Shown here: positions 61,098 to 64,000 of the stretch, one piece after another
Position numbering within the stretch: position 1 is the stretch's first letter
Layout: every line of letters begins with the position of its first letter
Assembly: GCA_900659855.1 (NCBI GenBank)
Contig: CAACVI010000034.1
Location: 1-64,000 of the forward strand
DNA from: Candidatus Desulfarcum epimagneticum
GTDB lineage: Bacteria; Desulfobacterota; Desulfobacteria; Desulfobacterales; CR-1
Length of the DNA stretch: 64,000 nucleotides
Direction: 5' to 3'
Notes under the pieces: model-generated
What the model was told of the DNA's origin: nothing
Seen by the model: the letters and a program-made list of their open reading frames with translations, nothing else
Database searches by the model: none
Made by a program: the position numbers and the translations under genes

Positions 61098-62045
61098 TCA
61101 AGAATGGTCTTCAAGCATATTTTTTATGTCTATTGCCCCAAAAACATAGAATAAAGATTCGAAGAATCCGTAAAAAAGCCCGACAGACTCATCAATGCCG
61201 TTTTTCTGGCCCGTTATACAGGCTTTAACACATTTTCCCATCGCAAGGAAAAATAGCATCCAGTAACAGGCAAAAACAGAAAGCTCTTTATGGCTCAAAA
61301 CGAAATAAACAAAAGCCATCGCCACCTTGCGCCCTCTGTATCTATACAATTTTGCGGGGGTGGCCTGATCATAAACATGATGATGGCGAACTTTTGCCTT
61401 ACCGGAAACATATAAAGGATATTTTTTGCCTATAGGATAGCTGAATCTGATATCCTCTCCAACCGCCCATTTTGTATTCAAGGCTTTTTGGGGGAACTCT
61501 TTTAAAACTTCATGGCGCCACACCGTATATCCCCCTCCCAGCCATTGGGTTTTCATATCAGTTGATATGTTGTTGATGCTTGTGTTCATTCCTGATGACA
61601 GGACCCTGCCCATATCGATATGATCCATGCAAAAAAAAGATTTTAATTTCGAATGACGATGAACCGGCGCATTCACAATATTAAAACCGATGCCCGCAAT
61701 TTGAATATCGAGAGAATTCCATAAAAAAATCATCTCCTCAATTGCATTTTCCTCCAACACAAGATCATCATCAAGAAAACCGACGAGTCTGTTTTCAGCT
61801 TTTAATTTGTCGATTCCAATATTTCTTTGACGGATTTGCCCTGGCATCAAGCTTTTAAAGTATTCAACCGGCAATTTTTTATGAAAGTTGTCGATCACAG
61901 GTTTTGCGCTTTCCGCCCCATCTATCACAATAATTCGTCCGCAGGAAACGGTTTGGCGGGTGATGCTAAAAAGAAGTTCCTGTAATTTGGATGGCCTGTT
62001 CATAGTCGGAATGATCAGCGCCAAGTGTTCAGGCTCGTATTTCAC
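61098..62045 (-). CDS. family 2 glycosyltransferase
   Basis: A 315-residue GT-A enzyme: LALIIPTMNRPSKLQELLFS, the DxD-like FLDDDLVLEENAI, WLGGGYTVWRHEV and GEDIRFSYPIGKK. A hydrophobic C-terminal stretch (about 250-300) could anchor it in the membrane. It starts with GTG, which overlaps the dehydrogenase stop (GTGA). Sugar specificity is unknown. Confidence 0.87.
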   Translation of the reverse strand: MKYEPEHLALIIPTMNRPSKLQELLFSITRQTVSCGRIIVIDGAESAKPVIDNFHKKLPVEYFKSLMPGQIRQRNIGIDKLKAENRLVGFLDDDLVLEENAIEEMIFLWNSLDIQIAGIGFNIVNAPVHRHSKLKSFFCMDHIDMGRVLSSGMNTSINNISTDMKTQWLGGGYTVWRHEVLKEFPQKALNTKWAVGEDIRFSYPIGKKYPLYVSGKAKVRHHHVYDQATPAKLYRYRGRKVAMAFVYFVLSHKELSVFACYWMLFFLAMGKCVKACITGQKNGIDESVGLFYGFFESLFYVFGAIDIKNMLEDHS

Positions 62046-63004
62046 TTTTTAAAATTGATGCCGAAATGTTCAGATGGAAGAATCGCCGAATCCAATCCCG
62101 CTATCGCAGACCGCCCCATGGCAAGAATAGCCTCCTCGGAACTTCCTCCTATATGAGGTGTGACAATGACGTTCGGCAGATTTATAAGTTCGTTGTCATC
62201 CGGCGGCTCTTGTGCAAAAACATCAAAAGCGGCGCCGCCAAGCCTTTTTTCTTTAAGCATTCCTGTTATTTTTATTTCGTCCAGAAGTCCCCCTCGAGCC
62301 AGGTTCATAACGATTGCGCTTGGCTTTAAAAGTTCTAAACGATCGGCGTTGAGAATATTTTTTGTCGTAGGGTCCAAAGGCAGATGCAAGGTCACGATGT
62401 CAGATCGTTTCAGCAGCTCCTCCAGGCCAACAGCCTCCACGCCGTATTCCGAATAAAATTCCGGAAAATCCAGAATATCATGGGCAAGAATCTTGCAATG
62501 GAAAGCGCGGGACAAGCGGGCCACATCTTTTCCTATATGGCCGCATCCGACTATCCCCAACGTTTTTTCGGTAAATAAATTTCCCTTTATCTGTCGCCAT
62601 TTTCCCGCTTTTACTTCTGCGGACGCAACAGGAGCCCGATGCAGCAATGCGATGGCGGACGAAATGACAAGTTCGGAAACCGAGCGCTTATTTACTCCTC
62701 CCGTCCATCCCAGCGATACCCCATGACGCTCCATTGCCTCAAGGTCTATCATGTCCATGCCCACGCCGTATTTGCCTATGACTCTTAACTCCGGCAAACT
62801 TGAAAACAGCGTTTCATCCAAACTCTCAAGAGCGGTGATCGCTTTGGTGTGCCCGCGTAAAAATTCTATTAGCTCCTTGCCATGCAGGGATTCCCCCTTT
62901 TCATTAAAAGTGACGTTCTCATATTTTTTAAGAAGCTCCTCGCGAAGAACAGGGTGTTTGGAGAATGATCTCGAAGCGACTGCCACCGGCGTGTTATTTT
63001 TCAT
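62042..63004 (-). CDS. D-2-hydroxyacid dehydrogenase family protein (SerA-like)
   Basis: A 320-residue NAD-dependent dehydrogenase: GKYGVGMDMIDLEAMERHG, the Rossmann motif GIVGCGHIGKDVARL, catalytic arginine in LARGGLLDE, the glutamate region EPPDDNELI and histidine in TPHIGGSS. It lies between a glycosyltransferase and a 3-dehydroquinate-synthase-like gene with 4-base overlaps on each side, so it probably makes or reduces a keto-acid building block for a surface glycan. Phosphoglycerate dehydrogenase activity cannot be excluded. Confidence 0.85.
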   Translation of the reverse strand: MKNNTPVAVASRSFSKHPVLREELLKKYENVTFNEKGESLHGKELIEFLRGHTKAITALESLDETLFSSLPELRVIGKYGVGMDMIDLEAMERHGVSLGWTGGVNKRSVSELVISSAIALLHRAPVASAEVKAGKWRQIKGNLFTEKTLGIVGCGHIGKDVARLSRAFHCKILAHDILDFPEFYSEYGVEAVGLEELLKRSDIVTLHLPLDPTTKNILNADRLELLKPSAIVMNLARGGLLDEIKITGMLKEKRLGGAAFDVFAQEPPDDNELINLPNVIVTPHIGGSSEEAILAMGRSAIAGLDSAILPSEHFGINFKK

Positions 63005-64000
63005 TTATAACGGTCCTTTTCCAAATAGTTCGCACAAATTTCAACAAATTTTTGATTATTCTCAAACAAACCCACCGATATTCGCCCTTGAGAGTCAGGA
63101 AGAGCCAGACGAAGTCGCGTGTCAATATTTTTCTTGTCTTTGGATATGGCGTTCAGGAAAGCCGCGGTGTCTATTTCCGTATTGATGAAATCGGAAAAAT
63201 TGGAAGCCAATGCGGTATGCATACGATTATAATGATCAGAATGGGTTAAACCCAAAGCAACGGCGGTGTAATTCGCCATATCCATTCCGATAGTCACCGC
63301 CACGCCGTGTGGAATTCCAAAAGAGGTCGCCGACTCTATGGCATGCCCAAAACTATGTCCATAGTTCATCACATTGCGCGCTCCTTTATCAAATTCGTCT
63401 TCCTCAATGATTCTTTTTTTTATTTCCAGAGAGCGAAAGATATAATCCGTCATAATTTCAGACCCTGTTGAGAGTCTCTCATAATCTTTTGAAATCCGGT
63501 CGAAAGAGTCAGGGCCTTCAATCGCGTGGACTTTCAGCATCTCACCGATTCCGGATTGAATATCCCGTTCTTCCAAGGTGGATAGAAAATCCGTGTCAAT
63601 CGTTATCAGTTCCGGAGGATTAAAAGTGCCAAGAATATTTTTGACTTTTCCAACATTAACAGAACTTTTTGATCCGATACAGGAGTCGGCCTGGGCTAGA
63701 AGGGTTGTGGGATAAAAACTCCACTTAATCCCGCGAAGCAATGTGGAAGCTAAAAAACAGGTGATATCCTGAATAATTCCACCGCCTATGGCGACAAGAG
63801 TATCTTCCCTCCTTATGCCATGCGACACTAAATGTTCAACATATTCGGTGAATTCTTTTAAAGTTTTGTTGTTTTCCGTGGCCTCAATCCGCAAAGTTGA
63901 GGGGGCATCCAGAATATCTCTCAACTTTCGAGAATAAATATCCGCCACTTTTTTATCAATGATGAAACGTTTTTTTTCGAGCGTCTTTTCATTTAAAGAG
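63001..64000 (-). CDS. 3-dehydroquinate synthase / sugar-phosphate cyclase family (5' end outside window)
   Basis: At least 332 residues; the frame stays open to the window edge, so the true start lies beyond 64000 (a GTG at 63948 is internal, since KKRFIIDKKVADIY upstream fits the family). Motifs are GGGIIQDITCFLAS, YPTTLLAQADSCIGSKSSVN, KNILGTFNPPEL, and metal ligands in MNYGHSFGHAIE. DCIGSKSSVN-type loops differ from SSVGGKTAVN of classical AroB, so it may be a cyclase acting on another sugar phosphate. Ligands E and H for zinc appear intact. Confidence 0.8.
   Translation of the reverse strand, partial: SLNEKTLEKKRFIIDKKVADIYSRKLRDILDAPSTLRIEATENNKTLKEFTEYVEHLVSHGIRREDTLVAIGGGIIQDITCFLASTLLRGIKWSFYPTTLLAQADSCIGSKSSVNVGKVKNILGTFNPPELITIDTDFLSTLEERDIQSGIGEMLKVHAIEGPDSFDRISKDYERLSTGSEIMTDYIFRSLEIKKRIIEEDEFDKGARNVMNYGHSFGHAIESATSFGIPHGVAVTIGMDMANYTAVALGLTHSDHYNRMHTALASNFSDFINTEIDTAAFLNAISKDKKNIDTRLRLALPDSQGRISVGLFENNQKFVEICANYLEKDRYK

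Overview
The window looks like a chromosome segment of a strictly anaerobic, probably sulfate-reducing member of the Desulfobacterota (Desulfobacteraceae-like). This is inferred from gene content: corrinoid methyltransferases of the MttB family, 2-hydroxyacyl-CoA dehydratase/double-cubane proteins, a NifB-class radical SAM protein, YedF, SLC5-STAC histidine kinases, and GC-rich core genes next to AT-rich surface-polysaccharide genes. No rRNA, tRNA or CRISPR array was recognised.

Layout. 1-2587: a receiver-only response regulator overlapping a membrane sensor that has a degenerate kinase core and a C-terminal DEDDh exonuclease. 2998-8616: a compact six-gene operon with two double-cubane/HgdB-type proteins, a Tat-exported ModA-like binding protein, a NapH-type membrane ferredoxin, a short NifB and YedF. 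No nitrogenase subunits or dehydratase activator are present in the window, so this is the best candidate for an undescribed metallocluster system. 8668-10450: an accessory patch with a PIN toxin-antitoxin pair, an MNT antitoxin with a broken HEPN partner, and an ISAzo13 fragment. 10634-20788: a corrinoid one-carbon operon (MetH-activation-like protein, three MttB homologues, a methyl-pterin methyltransferase, a corrinoid protein) that also contains an asparagine synthetase, a PhnP-like metallo-hydrolase and a nitrilase, followed by a MarR regulator.

20856-35945: housekeeping and signalling. This covers an SLC5-STAC histidine kinase with a tiny membrane partner, a cNMP/CBS/nucleotidyltransferase protein, an SplB-like radical SAM protein, an EF-G paralogue, the run xseA-xseB-ispA-dxs-tlyA with overlapping ends, and a Bax-inhibitor protein. 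35951-64000 (minus strand): cell-envelope sugar genes. They include glmM, a left-handed beta-helix protein, an O-antigen ligase, glycosyltransferases, a CapD/WbpM-type dehydratase, a phosphoglycosyl transferase, a fused flippase-polymerase, a probable UDP-L-FucNAc pathway with its transferase, a second polymerase, and a CotH-VTC-DUF4956 block. An IS630 element interrupts this region, and it ends with glycosyltransferases, a D-2-hydroxyacid dehydrogenase and a truncated 3-dehydroquinate-synthase-like gene.

Dispersed palindromic elements occur at 20176, 24005, 57488 and about 58622. Two of them (24005 and 57488) are built as nested inverted repeats and look like non-autonomous elements. Function calls rest on motif recognition by eye; no database search was run.
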